Under the pieces are notes generated by a model. It was not told the DNA's origin, made no database searches, and was given only the letters and a program-made list of their open reading frames with translations. The position numbers and the translations under genes were made by a program. DNA of 64,000 nucleotides. Source: Catenibacillus sp964565805. GTDB lineage: Bacteria; Bacillota; Clostridia; Lachnospirales; Lachnospiraceae. The stretch lies in NCBI GenBank assembly GCA_964565805.1, contig CAZMGH010000011.1, positions 1 through 64,000 of the forward strand. Reading direction: 5' to 3'. Below, in pieces: positions 16,148 through 25,413 of the stretch (within the stretch, counting starts at the first letter, position 1; each line of letters starts with the position of its first letter).

Positions 16148-16375
16148 TTACATAATATCTACAATGACCTTTTTATCGTCTTTGGACGCGGCAGATTTAA
16201 CCACAGTACGGATCGCTTTTGCGATGCGTCCCTGCTTTCCAATCACCCTGCCCATATCTTCCTGAGCCACGGAAAGTTCAAGAATAACGGATTTCTCGTC
16301 CTGCTTTTCTGTTACATGGACCTCATCCGGATGATCTACCAGTGCCTTGGCGATAACCTCGACCAATTCCTTCAT
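16148..16375 (-). CDS. khpA: KH-domain RNA-binding protein KhpA (YlqC)
   Basis: A 75-residue single KH-domain protein; KhpA binds many RNAs with KhpB and affects cell division in streptococci. The RNA-binding GxxG loop is GKQG in GRVIGKQGRIAKAIRTVV. Start ATG at 16375 with GGAGG upstream; a longer frame running into rpsP is not real. It lies in its standard place between rpsP and rimM. Confidence 0.95.
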   Translation of the reverse strand: MKELVEVIAKALVDHPDEVHVTEKQDEKSVILELSVAQEDMGRVIGKQGRIAKAIRTVVKSAASKDDKKVIVDIM

Positions 16376-16395
16376 AAGAACACCTCCACAGACAC

Positions 16396-16641
16396 TTATT
16401 TTGTAATGCCTGCATTCTTGAATAATCTGGCTACAGTATCTGTCGGCTGAGCGCCGTTGGAAAGCCATTTCTGAGCCAGCTCGCTGTTCACCTTCACTGT
16501 GCTGGGTTCTGTAGACGGATCGTATGTGCCGATCTCTTCAATAAAACGGCCATCTCTCGGGGATCTGGAATCAGCAACGACAATTCTATAGAAAGGAGCC
16601 TTTTTCTGTCCCATTCTCTTTAATCTGATCTTTACTGCCAT
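16396..16641 (-). CDS. rpsP: 30S ribosomal protein S16
   Basis: An 81-residue ribosomal protein. It begins VKIRLKRMGQKKAPFYRIVVADSRSPRDG, followed by IEEIGTYDP and the QPTDTVARLF segment, all typical S16. An AGGAGGTGAA ribosome site precedes the ATG. It follows ffh by about 90 bases that contain two small hairpins, and leads into khpA, rimM and trmD. Confidence 0.98.
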   Translation of the reverse strand: MAVKIRLKRMGQKKAPFYRIVVADSRSPRDGRFIEEIGTYDPSTEPSTVKVNSELAQKWLSNGAQPTDTVARLFKNAGITK

Positions 16642-16680
16642 GTATATTCACCTCCTGAATTTGTTTATCTTCGCTCAGGC

Positions 16681-16731
16681 TTTCCCTTGGGGGGGAAATG
16701 TCCCGGCATCTATCCGCTCTGAAACCAGAGC
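16681..16731 (-). other. Two small hairpins between ffh and rpsP
   Basis: GCTCTG/CAGAGC (16716-16731, 4-base loop) lies just after the ffh stop, and a TTTCCC/GGGAAA stem lies at 16681-16698. Neither is followed by a T run on the minus strand. They may act as partial terminators or processing sites that set the ratio of ffh to rpsP message. Confidence 0.45.
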
Positions 16732-16734
16732 GTG

Positions 16735-18084
16735 TCAAAAAGGAAGTCTAAATCTTCCTCTTTTGGCTGCTTTACCTGACATCTGACCAGAAAACTGCTT
16801 CATCATCTTTTTCATCTGGTCAAACATCTTCACCAGCTTGTTTACCTCGCTAATGTCCACACCGGCGCCTGCGGCAATACGCTTTTTACGGGACGGATTC
16901 ATCAGGTCCGGATTTGCCCGTTCCTCCGGCGTCATGGACAGGATGATCGCTTCTGTGCGCTTCATCTGTGCCTCACTGTCATCTAAAGAAACATTTTTCA
17001 GAGCCGCGCTGTTCACTCCCGGAATCATTCCAAGAATATCTCCCACACTGCCCATCTTTTTAATCTGATTCATAGAATCCAGGAAATCATCATAACCAAA
17101 CTCAGCTTTTTTAAGCTTTCGGTTCAGTTCCCTTGCTTTATCCTGATCAATCTGGGCCTCCGCTTTCTCAATAAGGGTCAGCACATCGCCCATGCCAAGA
17201 ATCCTTGAGGCCATACGGTCCGGATAAAACTGTTCCAGGTCGGAAAGCTTTTCACCCATACCTACATAAAGAATAGGCTTTCCGGTCACTGCCTTAATAG
17301 AAAGAGCCGCGCCGCCCCGGGTGTCCCCATCCATCTTTGTCAGGATCACGCCGTCGATCTCAATACGGTCGTTAAAGGTCTTTGCTACATTGACCGCGTC
17401 CTGACCGGTCATGGCGTCTACCACCAAAATGGTCTGGTACACATCAACCGCCGCTTTAATATCTTCCAGCTCCTGCATCATGTCCTCATCCACATGAAGA
17501 CGTCCGGCAGTATCCAGGATCACAACATTAAAGCCGTTGGCCCTGGCGTGCTCCACTGCGGCTTTGGCAATATTTACCGGGCTGTTTTTATCCCCCATGG
17601 AAAATACAGGCACATCCTGTTTTTTACCGTTAATTTCCAGCTGCTCGATCGCGGCGGGACGGTAAACATCACAGGCGGCGAGAAGCGGCTTTCTGCCCTT
17701 TTGCTTCAGCTTTCCGGCGATTTTTGCCGTCGTTGTGGTCTTACCGGCGCCCTGAAGGCCTGCCATAAGGATAATCGTGATTTCATTCACCGGCTTAAGG
17801 GCAATCTCTTTCGTATCGCTTCCCATAAGGGAAACCATCTCTTCATTTACGATCTTGATCACCATCTGGCCCGGAGTCAGGCTGGTCATCACATCCTGGC
17901 CAATGGCCCGCTCAGTCACTGTATTAATAAACTGCTTAACGACCTTAAAGTTTACGTCTGCCTCCAGCAGCGCCATCTTAACTTCCTTAAGCGCGGCCTT
18001 AACATCCGCCTCGGTAAGCCTGCCCTTGCTTCTCAGGTTTTTAAATACATTCTGAAGTTTTTCAGATAAGCTTTCAAAAGCCAT
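16735..18084 (-). CDS. ffh: Signal recognition particle protein Ffh
   Basis: A 449-residue SRP GTPase that binds signal sequences and 4.5S RNA. The N and G domains carry GLQGAGKTTTTAKIAGKL, DTAGRLHVDEDM and TKMDGDTRGGAAL; the methionine-rich M domain at the C terminus ends in MKKMMKQFSGQMSGK. The ATG at 18084 is chosen since AGGAGG is 5 bases upstream; a GTG two codons earlier overlaps it. It follows ylxM, its usual partner. The SRP receptor gene ftsY is at 19873. Confidence 0.98.
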   Translation of the reverse strand: MAFESLSEKLQNVFKNLRSKGRLTEADVKAALKEVKMALLEADVNFKVVKQFINTVTERAIGQDVMTSLTPGQMVIKIVNEEMVSLMGSDTKEIALKPVNEITIILMAGLQGAGKTTTTAKIAGKLKQKGRKPLLAACDVYRPAAIEQLEINGKKQDVPVFSMGDKNSPVNIAKAAVEHARANGFNVVILDTAGRLHVDEDMMQELEDIKAAVDVYQTILVVDAMTGQDAVNVAKTFNDRIEIDGVILTKMDGDTRGGAALSIKAVTGKPILYVGMGEKLSDLEQFYPDRMASRILGMGDVLTLIEKAEAQIDQDKARELNRKLKKAEFGYDDFLDSMNQIKKMGSVGDILGMIPGVNSAALKNVSLDDSEAQMKRTEAIILSMTPEERANPDLMNPSRKKRIAAGAGVDISEVNKLVKMFDQMKKMMKQFSGQMSGKAAKRGRFRLPF

Positions 18085-18140
18085 GGGCACCTCCTGATCT
18101 GATCAAATCTCAGTCCTCTGATTCTTCCAGAGAACTGCTG

Positions 18141-18506
18141 TTACAGTTCCTTAAGGATCTCATGGGAAATCCTGTCAATCTTCTTTGCGTCCTCTGTCAG
18201 CTGCTGCCAGTCTGTGTTTTCAGGATCCCCCACCATATGCCGGACCGTCCGGCGGATCTCCTCCACCTTTTTCCGGGTGATCAGAAAACGCTCAAGCAAA
18301 TGGAGCTTTTCCTCGTATCCGGCTAACTGACGGTTGCACCGCCGTATAATATCATGAACCCCCTGACGGCTGATCTGGCGCGCCTGGGCAATCTCTCCCA
18401 GGGACAGATCATTTAAGACAAAATCTTCATAAATCTCTTTCTGATGGCTGGTAAGGAGTTCTCCGTAAAAATCATATAACAGAGACTGCTCTAATATTTT
18501 ATCCAT
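18141..18506 (-). CDS. ylxM: YlxM, helix-turn-helix partner of SRP
   Basis: A 121-residue protein of the UPF0122 family. The N terminus has YDFYGELLTSHQKEIYEDFVLNDLSLGEIA and a sigma-70-region-4-like HTH (ARQISRQGVHDIIRRC). In streptococci YlxM binds SRP RNA and stimulates the GTPase; it also looks like a DNA-binding protein. Start ATG at 18506 with an AGGTGGT ribosome site that lies inside an inverted repeat (18513-18546). Next gene is ffh. Confidence 0.94.
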   Translation of the reverse strand: MDKILEQSLLYDFYGELLTSHQKEIYEDFVLNDLSLGEIAQARQISRQGVHDIIRRCNRQLAGYEEKLHLLERFLITRKKVEEIRRTVRHMVGDPENTDWQQLTEDAKKIDRISHEILKEL

Positions 18507-18512
18507 AAAAGC

Positions 18513-18546
18513 ACCACCTGTCAAGTACCTTTACTTTACAGGTGGT
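18513..18546 (-). promoter_or_regulatory. Inverted repeat covering the ylxM ribosome binding site
   Basis: ACCACCTGT (18513-18521) and ACAGGTGGT (18538-18546) are perfect 9-base inverted copies 16 bases apart. On the minus strand the arm nearest ylxM is the ribosome site itself, and the other arm abuts the -10 box. It may be a DNA operator for a dimeric HTH protein, or an RNA stem that hides the ribosome site if transcription starts further upstream. Confidence 0.6.
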
Positions 18547-18576
18547 ATTGTAACCTATATATCTATCGGCTGTCAA
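18547..18576 (-). promoter_or_regulatory. Promoter of ylxM-ffh-rpsP operon
   Basis: On the minus strand TTGACA (18571-18576) and TACAAT (18547-18552) are 18 bases apart, between ilvA and ylxM. The -35 box lies about 10 bases upstream of the ilvA stop region end, so ylxM-ffh can be expressed apart from ilvA. Confidence 0.65.
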
Positions 18577-18585
18577 GCACTTTTT

Positions 18586-19803
18586 TTAAAAAATTGCCTT
18601 CGGCGCTTTTAAAATAGGCCGGTAGCCTTTTTCTTTCAGGGCATTAAAAATATTATCCTTATGCTCGTGGCCAAAGGCCTCAATGGTAATGACCAGCTCA
18701 ACTGCGGCATTTCTGTTGACACTGACAAACTGGTTGTGTTCCAGGCGGATCACATTGCCCTGAAGCTGGGCGATGACGGAAGCTACATTCACCAACTCGC
18801 CCGGCTTATCCGGAAGGAGCACGGACACCGTAAATACACGGCCTCTTTGGATCAGTCCGTTTTGCACGACAGAGGCGATGGTGATCACGTCAATATTTCC
18901 GCCGCTTAAGATGGAAACTACCTTTTTGTTTTTAACATCCAGATGCTTTAAGGCAGCCACCGTTAAAAGGCCGGAATTTTCTACGATCATTTTGTGGTTT
19001 TCCATCATATCCAGAGACGCGCCTACCAGCTCGTCATCTTCTACAGTGATGATCTCGTCAATATTTTTCTGGATATAAGGGAAGATCACATCACCGGGAG
19101 TTTTTACTGCCGTACCATCAGCAATGGTGCTGACGCTGGGGAGGGAAACCACCTTTCCTGCTTCCAGGGATTTTTGCATACAGTTTGCCCCGGCAGGCTC
19201 TACGCCAATGACTTTGATCTTAGGATTTAACAGCTTTGCCAAAGTGGATACGCCGCTGGCCAGTCCGCCGCCGCCAATGGGAACAAGGATATAATCGACG
19301 GTAGGCAGTTCCTTAAAGATTTCCATGGCAATGGTTCCCTGTCCGACAGCCACATCCTCGTCATTAAACGGATGGACAAAGGTATATCCTTCCTCTGCGG
19401 CCAGCTTTTCCGCGTAAGCGCAGGCATCGTCATAAACATCACCATAAAGGACAACCTCTGCCCCGTAGCTTTTTGTCCGGTTCACTTTGATCAATGGTGT
19501 GGTGGTCGGCATAACGATTACTGCCTTTGTCTTCATAAGGGCAGCGGCATAGGCCACACCCTGGGCGTGGTTTCCGGCGGAGGCTGTGATCAGACCCTTT
19601 TCCCGCTCCTCCTCAGATAAGGTGCTGATCTTATAGTAAGCGCCCCGGATCTTATAGGCGCCGGTATACTGCATATTTTCCGGCTTAAAATAAACTTTAT
19701 TGCCAGTCTGGGAGGAAAAGTAATCGCTGTACACAAGATTTGTGGGAAGCGTTACTTTCCGCACCCACTCGCAGGCTTCTTCAAATTTTTCCAGTGTCAT
19801 CAT
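18586..19803 (-). CDS. ilvA: Threonine ammonia-lyase with C-terminal ACT domain
   Basis: A 405-residue PLP enzyme turning threonine into 2-oxobutanoate and ammonia. The PLP lysine is in YTGAYKIRGAYYK, the phosphate-binding loop is GGGGLASGVSTLAK, and ASAGNHAQGVAYAA is present. Residues from about 325 form one ACT domain (FTVSVLLPDKPGELVNVASVIAQL), the single-ACT type often called catabolic threonine dehydratase, so it may feed isoleucine or serve catabolism. It lies between ftsY and ylxM, an unusual place that splits two SRP genes. A short hairpin CTGCCG/CGGCAG lies upstream at 19832-19852. Confidence 0.93.
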   Translation of the reverse strand: MMTLEKFEEACEWVRKVTLPTNLVYSDYFSSQTGNKVYFKPENMQYTGAYKIRGAYYKISTLSEEEREKGLITASAGNHAQGVAYAAALMKTKAVIVMPTTTPLIKVNRTKSYGAEVVLYGDVYDDACAYAEKLAAEEGYTFVHPFNDEDVAVGQGTIAMEIFKELPTVDYILVPIGGGGLASGVSTLAKLLNPKIKVIGVEPAGANCMQKSLEAGKVVSLPSVSTIADGTAVKTPGDVIFPYIQKNIDEIITVEDDELVGASLDMMENHKMIVENSGLLTVAALKHLDVKNKKVVSILSGGNIDVITIASVVQNGLIQRGRVFTVSVLLPDKPGELVNVASVIAQLQGNVIRLEHNQFVSVNRNAAVELVITIEAFGHEHKDNIFNALKEKGYRPILKAPKAIF

Positions 19804-19872
19804 TTTTATCAGGCTCCTTTATCTATTACTCCTGCCGTGTTGCCAGCGGCAGCTTTGTGCTCATACTGTTTT

Positions 19873-20796
19873 TTATGTGAAAAGGGCGTCTACAAACGCG
19901 TTGGCATCGAATTTCTGAAGGTCTTCGATCTTTTCGCCAACGCCGATATATTTTACCGGAACACCCAGCTCCGCCTGAATGGCAATGGCGATGCCCCCTT
20001 TGGCTGTGCCGTCCAGCTTTGTCAGTATAATGCCGGTAATATCCGCCGTTTCCTTAAACTGTCTGGCCTGGGAAAGAGCATTTTGTCCTGTAGTCCCATC
20101 AAGGACGATCAGTGTTTCTCTCCTTGCTTCTGGAAATTCCTTATCAATGATCCGGTTGATCTTGCGCAGCTCTTCCATCAGATTTTTCTTGTTATGAAGC
20201 CGACCTGCCGTATCACATAAAAGAATGTCCGCCTTTCTTGCCTTTGCGGCGGCAACAGCGTCATAAACCACAGCTGCCGGATCTGAGCCTTCCTGGCCGG
20301 AAATCATGTCTACTCCTGCCCGGCTGGCCCATTCCCCTAACTGCTGGACAGCCGCCGCCCGGAAAGTATCTGCCGCGGCAATAAGCACTTTTTTCCCGGC
20401 CTTTTTATACTGTCCTGCCAGCTTTCCTATGGAAGTGGTCTTTCCCACGCCATTAACGCCGATGACCAGCACCACGCAGGTTTCATTTTCAAAATCATAG
20501 GCGCCTTCATCCACAGACATCTGGGACTTAATGGATTCGATCAGCAGTTCCTTGCACTGAACCGGTTCTTTAATGTGCTGCTCTTTGACCTTTTCCTTCA
20601 GGTCGTCAATAATAGACTGGGTGGTATAAACCCCCAGATCTGCCATGACCAGCACTTCCTCCAACTCTTCATAAAAATCATCATCAATATGAGAAAAACC
20701 GTTAAAAATGTAATCAAAGCCTGCGGCAATGTTTTTCCGCGTTTTTGTCAGTCCGGCAACAAGCCGACTGAAAAATCCTTTCCTTTCTTCAGACAT
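19873..20796 (-). CDS. ftsY: Signal recognition particle receptor FtsY
   Basis: A 307-residue SRP receptor GTPase that docks ribosome-SRP complexes at the membrane. The NG domain has GVNGVGKTTSIGKLA, DTAGRLHNKKNLMEEL and TKLDGTAKGGIAIAI. The acidic A domain is almost absent, as usual in Firmicutes. I place the start at the ATG at 20796 with AAGGAG 12 bases upstream; the upstream in-frame extension has no family similarity. It follows smc in the common rnc-smc-ftsY order. Confidence 0.96.
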   Translation of the reverse strand: MSEERKGFFSRLVAGLTKTRKNIAAGFDYIFNGFSHIDDDFYEELEEVLVMADLGVYTTQSIIDDLKEKVKEQHIKEPVQCKELLIESIKSQMSVDEGAYDFENETCVVLVIGVNGVGKTTSIGKLAGQYKKAGKKVLIAAADTFRAAAVQQLGEWASRAGVDMISGQEGSDPAAVVYDAVAAAKARKADILLCDTAGRLHNKKNLMEELRKINRIIDKEFPEARRETLIVLDGTTGQNALSQARQFKETADITGIILTKLDGTAKGGIAIAIQAELGVPVKYIGVGEKIEDLQKFDANAFVDALFT

Positions 20797-20870
20797 AACA
20801 CACTTTATCTCCTTATTTCTCCTGATTCCGTCAGATCTGCCCACAAACCGAGCAGACCGTAAGGTTACTC

Positions 20871-23800
20871 TTAATCATCCAGCTTGCCATCAATCAGACT
20901 TACAGAAACCAGCGTGGACACACCCTTTTCCTGCATAGTAATTCCGTAAAGCACATCGGCCGCATTCATAGTGCCCCGCCGGTGGGTGATAATAATAAAC
21001 TGGGTGTCCCGGGTTAGATTGTTTAAATACTGGGCGTACCGCTTCACATTCGCATCGTCCAAGGCTGCCTCGATCTCGTCTAAAAGGCAGAACGGGGACG
21101 GCTTAAGCCTTTGGATGGCAAACAGCAGGGCAATGGCTGTAAGAGCCTTTTCCCCACCGGAAAGCATCATCATATTCTGGAGCTTTTTTCCGGGAGGCGA
21201 GGCAATGATCCGGATGCCCGCATATAAAATGTCCTCTCCTTCGATCAGCTCCAGGGTACCTTTTCCGCCGCCAAACAGCTCTTTAAATACCCGATCAAAA
21301 TTCACGGCGATTTCTTTAAACTTTTCAGTAAACTGCTCCCGCATCGCCTGATCCAGCGACTGGATGATCCCTGTCAGCTTTCCCTCAGCCTCCACCAGAT
21401 CATCATGCTGGGTCTTTAACCGCTCGTACCGCTCGCTGACGCTTTTATATTCGTCAATGGCGTTGACATTGACCGGCCCCAGCTTTTTGATCTGGGTCTT
21501 CTGGTCCGCAGCTGCCTTTTTAAGGCCTGCAGGCCCCATGGCCAGCAACTGGTCATCCTTTAATTCATAGGCGCTGCTTAAGGTTAGCTCATATTCCTGC
21601 CACATATAGTCGCTTTGAGCCGTTTTGCTCTCTTCCAGCTTTTCCTTTTGATGGTTTAACCGAAACTGCTCCTTATCCAAAACCCCAAGGCGGTCTGACA
21701 GTTCTTCCCGCTTTGTGAAAAATTCCCGGTGGCCTTTAGAAATCTCATCCTTCTCCCTCGTAAGGATTTCAAGCATTTCCTGAGCCTTTTGGACCGTCTG
21801 ATCCAAGCTTTTGATCCGCTCATCCAGGCCATCGGCTGACGCCTGCCGCTTTTTAAGCTCTGTGCCGCCTTTTTCCATATCCTGGCGCACCCCTTCAATA
21901 TCCTTTTCCAGATTCTGGATTTCTGTCCGGACACGGCGGATATTTTCCCCGGCAAAGGAACGGCTCTGGGTCAGCTGGGAAAACTTCAGCCTTAAGGCCG
22001 CGTTATCCTCATTAAACTTCTTTTCATTTTCAAGCATTTTATCCAGCTTTTCATTTAATGAGGCCACCAGCTGTTCTGTAACAATCCGCTTCTTATCGTA
22101 ATCCGCCTGCTCATTGGCCAGCTTTTCCCGGCTTTGGGAAATGTCCTGCTCCTGGCGGCTTAATTCCTGATTTTCATCGGTCAGCTGCTGATAAGCAGCT
22201 GCTCCCTCATCCCAGGCCGTCTTTGCCTGATTTAAGGTCATGCGCACCGTATTTTCATTTAAGGACAGTTCCTGAAGACGGCGGGTCACTTGGTCAAGAT
22301 CTTTGCGCACCGTACTCCGCTCTGTCTGGAGCCGGGCCTGATCCTCATTGAGCCGGTCGATTTCTTCTTTGATCTTGTCCACAGATTTTGAAAGCTCATC
22401 CAGCTCACGGCTCCGCCCCAGGAGATTTCCCGAATTTTTATAGGCGCCGCCGGACAGTGAACCGCCAGGGCTTAAGGACTCTCCGTCTAATGTTACGATC
22501 CTGAGAGAATACTTATACTTTCGGGCCAGAGCCAGAGCGTGGTCAATGTGATCGACCACAACGATCCGTCCCAAAAGGTAGGCGATCAGCTTTTCATACT
22601 TAGACGCCCCGGAAACAAGGCTGCTTCCCAAACCAATGACTCCCGGCTCATTAAGAACCTGGGGAGAGATCTGACTTCCCCGGATCGTAATGCTTGTCAG
22701 CGGCAAAAAGGTGGCCCGGCCGTACCGGTTCGCCTTTAAATAGGCAATCAGTTCCTTCGCCGTCTGCTCATCTTCTGTAACAATATTTTGGATACTTCCG
22801 CCTAAAGCGATTTCAATGGCAGTCTCGTATTTTTTTTCTACTTTAATAATATCTGCCACAACGCCGATGATCCCAGGACGGGACTTTTTCTGCTCCATGA
22901 CCCGCCTAATGCTGGAGCCATAGCCTTCATACCGCTCGCTGATATTTTTCAGCGCAGCGTACCGAGAATTTACCGCATGAAATTCCTGCTGCTTTTTTCC
23001 CGCCTGCTGGCGCACCTGGTCAAGCTTTTCCCCGGTTTCCTCATTTCTCTTACTTAAAGAAGCCTTCTGGGCATTGGCCCGCTCCAGCTCCTCCAGCGCC
23101 TGGCTCAGTTCCTTCTCATAGCCTTCCACCGCTTCTGTCCGCTGCGCCTGCTGGCTTTTTAAAATGATCAGCCGCTGATTTAACTCGGCTCTGCGGATAT
23201 TGATCTGCTCTTCCATGGTGTCGTAACGGCTCATTTTCTCCCGGACTGAGGCGGCCTGGTTTAACAGGTCTATAATGGCTGCATTTTTTTCTTCAATTTC
23301 CGCCTTTAACCGGGAAGAAGATTCTGTCATCGTCTGAAGGCTTTCATCCGCCTGGCTTTGCCTGGCATTTAAGCGATTGATCTCCTCCTGGATCTGGCTG
23401 CGGGCCGTTTCATACTCCGCAACACTTTCCTTCTTTTTCCGGATTTCTTCTGAAAGCTTTTGGATCCGGGCGCCGCCATTTTCCACATTTTGGCGGATGG
23501 TATTCATCTGCTCATTTAAAAGCTTGTTCTCTGCCACCAGTTTTTCCCGGTCCAGCTTTCCATCGCTTAATTCCTGGCGCTTTTTGTCCAGCTTTGCGTC
23601 ATAGGCCTGGATCTCTCCTTCCAGACGGTCATATTCTTCCCGTGTCTTGTCTAAGGCGTCCTGAGTCTGAGCCATATCCCCGCTGACAATGGCCAGCTTT
23701 TCGTCCACAGACTTTAATTCATCCTTAATGCGTCCATACTCGCTTATGTATACGTTTACATCTAAAAGCTTTAAGCGCTCCCGCATTTTTAAATATTCCC

Positions 23801-24437
23801 TGGCTGTATCCGACTGCTTCTTTAAAGGGATCACCTGCTTTTCCAGCTCGGATAAAATGTCATTGACTCGGTAAAGGTTCTGCCTTTCTGCCTCCAGGTT
23901 TTTTTCCGCGGCTTGCTTGCGCTTTTTAAACTTAACGATCCCGGCGGCCTCGTCAAACAGCTCCCGCCGTTCCTCCGGCTTTCCGCTTAAGATCTTGTCA
24001 ATCTGTCCCTGTCCGATAATAGAATAGCCTTCCTTGCCGATACCAGTGTCAAAGAAAAGCTCCTGCACATCCTTCAGACGGCAGGCGCTGCCATTGATCA
24101 GATACTCGCTCTCCCCGGAACGGTACACCCGGCGGGCCACAGTAACCTCATCATAATCAATGGCCAGCTTATGGTCCGAATTATCCAGAGTAATGGCCAC
24201 ATAGGCAAAACCAAGGGGTTTCCTGCTCTCAGTACCGGAAAAAATAACGTCCTCCATTTTAGAGCCTCGCAGCTGCTTGGCACTCTGCTCACCGAGCACC
24301 CACCGCACAGCATCTGCCACATTACTCTTTCCGCTGCCGTTAGGCCCTACGATCCCGGTAATGCCTTTATGAAATTTAAGGTTGATCTTGTTGGCAAAGG
24401 ACTTAAAGCCCTGTATTTCAATGTTCTTTAAATACAT
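20871..24437 (-). CDS. smc: Chromosome segregation ATPase SMC
   Basis: An 1188-residue SMC protein that compacts and organises the chromosome with ScpA and ScpB. The N-terminal head has Walker A GPNGSGKSNVADAVRWVLGE. Two long coiled-coil arms flank a hinge at about residues 515-640 (IGVVADIIKVEKKYETAIE). The C-terminal head has the signature LSGGEKALTAIALLFAIQ and Walker B PFCLLDEIEAALDDANV. Full length and unbroken. It follows rnc by 15 bases. Confidence 0.98.
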   Translation of the reverse strand: MYLKNIEIQGFKSFANKINLKFHKGITGIVGPNGSGKSNVADAVRWVLGEQSAKQLRGSKMEDVIFSGTESRKPLGFAYVAITLDNSDHKLAIDYDEVTVARRVYRSGESEYLINGSACRLKDVQELFFDTGIGKEGYSIIGQGQIDKILSGKPEERRELFDEAAGIVKFKKRKQAAEKNLEAERQNLYRVNDILSELEKQVIPLKKQSDTAREYLKMRERLKLLDVNVYISEYGRIKDELKSVDEKLAIVSGDMAQTQDALDKTREEYDRLEGEIQAYDAKLDKKRQELSDGKLDREKLVAENKLLNEQMNTIRQNVENGGARIQKLSEEIRKKKESVAEYETARSQIQEEINRLNARQSQADESLQTMTESSSRLKAEIEEKNAAIIDLLNQAASVREKMSRYDTMEEQINIRRAELNQRLIILKSQQAQRTEAVEGYEKELSQALEELERANAQKASLSKRNEETGEKLDQVRQQAGKKQQEFHAVNSRYAALKNISERYEGYGSSIRRVMEQKKSRPGIIGVVADIIKVEKKYETAIEIALGGSIQNIVTEDEQTAKELIAYLKANRYGRATFLPLTSITIRGSQISPQVLNEPGVIGLGSSLVSGASKYEKLIAYLLGRIVVVDHIDHALALARKYKYSLRIVTLDGESLSPGGSLSGGAYKNSGNLLGRSRELDELSKSVDKIKEEIDRLNEDQARLQTERSTVRKDLDQVTRRLQELSLNENTVRMTLNQAKTAWDEGAAAYQQLTDENQELSRQEQDISQSREKLANEQADYDKKRIVTEQLVASLNEKLDKMLENEKKFNEDNAALRLKFSQLTQSRSFAGENIRRVRTEIQNLEKDIEGVRQDMEKGGTELKKRQASADGLDERIKSLDQTVQKAQEMLEILTREKDEISKGHREFFTKREELSDRLGVLDKEQFRLNHQKEKLEESKTAQSDYMWQEYELTLSSAYELKDDQLLAMGPAGLKKAAADQKTQIKKLGPVNVNAIDEYKSVSERYERLKTQHDDLVEAEGKLTGIIQSLDQAMREQFTEKFKEIAVNFDRVFKELFGGGKGTLELIEGEDILYAGIRIIASPPGKKLQNMMMLSGGEKALTAIALLFAIQRLKPSPFCLLDEIEAALDDANVKRYAQYLNNLTRDTQFIIITHRRGTMNAADVLYGITMQEKGVSTLVSVSLIDGKLDD

Positions 24438-24452
24438 GTTCCACCAGCTTTT

Positions 24453-25157
24453 CTAAGCATTTTTCAGTTCCTGGAGGAGCTTAGGATTCTCCTTAAGCAT
24501 GACAATGGACTTATAGGCCGCGTCCTGTCCTGCCGCCTGCTTTGTCCGTCCCTCTCCGGTACATAATTTCACCGCTCCTACCATGGCCTGAACAATAAAA
24601 CGCCGGTTATGCTCCGGCCCAATAGCCTCCACCAGATCATAAGTTACCGTATCCTTTACCCGGCTCTGGACCATTTCCTGAAGGGCGGTCTTGCTGTCAT
24701 GAAACAGCTCCTTATGCTCCATGTCATTAAGGATATAATTCATAATAAATTTTCTAGCTTCCTCAAAACCTCCGTCCAGATACATGGCGCCGATTAACGC
24801 TTCCAGGGCGTCCGACAAAATCGAATCCCTGTCCCTGCCCCCATTAAGATCTTCTCCATGGCCCAGGCGAAGGTACTGGCCCAGATGGATCTGACGGGCA
24901 CAGTAGGCCAGCGCCAGCTCACATACCAGACTTGCCCGCTTTTTGCTCAGTTCTCCCTCTTGCATCTGAGGGAAACGGCGGAACAGGGTGTCGCTGCTGA
25001 TCACTTCCAGTACCGCGTCTCCCAAAAATTCCAGACGTTCGTTATTATACAGCTTGTCCAAATGGTGCTCATTGGCATACGAACTGTGGGTCATCGCCTG
25101 TCTTAAGAGACTTCCCTGGCGAAACTGATACTTAATATCTTTCTGCAATTTTTCCAT
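24453..25157 (-). CDS. rnc: Ribonuclease III
   Basis: A 234-residue double-strand-specific RNase that processes rRNA precursors and structured mRNAs. The catalytic domain has ERLEFLGDAVLEVISSD and DALEALIGAMYLDGGFEEA; the C-terminal dsRNA-binding domain starts DSKTALQEMVQ. ATG at 25157 with GGAG 9 bases upstream; a longer frame into acpP is not supported. Several strong hairpins in this window could be its substrates. Confidence 0.97.
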   Translation of the reverse strand: MEKLQKDIKYQFRQGSLLRQAMTHSSYANEHHLDKLYNNERLEFLGDAVLEVISSDTLFRRFPQMQEGELSKKRASLVCELALAYCARQIHLGQYLRLGHGEDLNGGRDRDSILSDALEALIGAMYLDGGFEEARKFIMNYILNDMEHKELFHDSKTALQEMVQSRVKDTVTYDLVEAIGPEHNRRFIVQAMVGAVKLCTGEGRTKQAAGQDAAYKSIVMLKENPKLLQELKNA

Positions 25158-25182
25158 AAACGATCTCTCCTGCCGCCGACCC

Positions 25183-25413
25183 CTAACCAGCAATACGGCG
25201 TATAGATTCCACTGCGTCCTTCATCTGATGAATGGATGCTATACGTTCCTGGGGTATTTCAATGTCAAATTCTTTTTCAATTTCCATGACGATCTGGAAC
25301 AGATCCAGTGAATCTGCTCCAAGATCATCCATAAAGTTGGTTTCCATAGTAATACACGCTTCATCGATGTGAAGAATTTCCCCAATGATCTTTTTCAGTT
25401 TTTCAAACTCCAT
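25183..25413 (-). CDS. acpP: Acyl carrier protein
   Basis: A 76-residue acidic carrier of fatty acyl chains. The phosphopantetheine serine lies in DDLGADSLDLFQIVMEIEKEFDI. The start is the ATG at 25413 with AAGGAG 10 bases upstream, overlapping the plsX stop by 11 bases. A longer frame into plsX is an artefact. PlsX takes acyl groups from this protein, so the gene pair is functional as well as physical. Confidence 0.96.
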   Translation of the reverse strand: MEFEKLKKIIGEILHIDEACITMETNFMDDLGADSLDLFQIVMEIEKEFDIEIPQERIASIHQMKDAVESIRRIAG

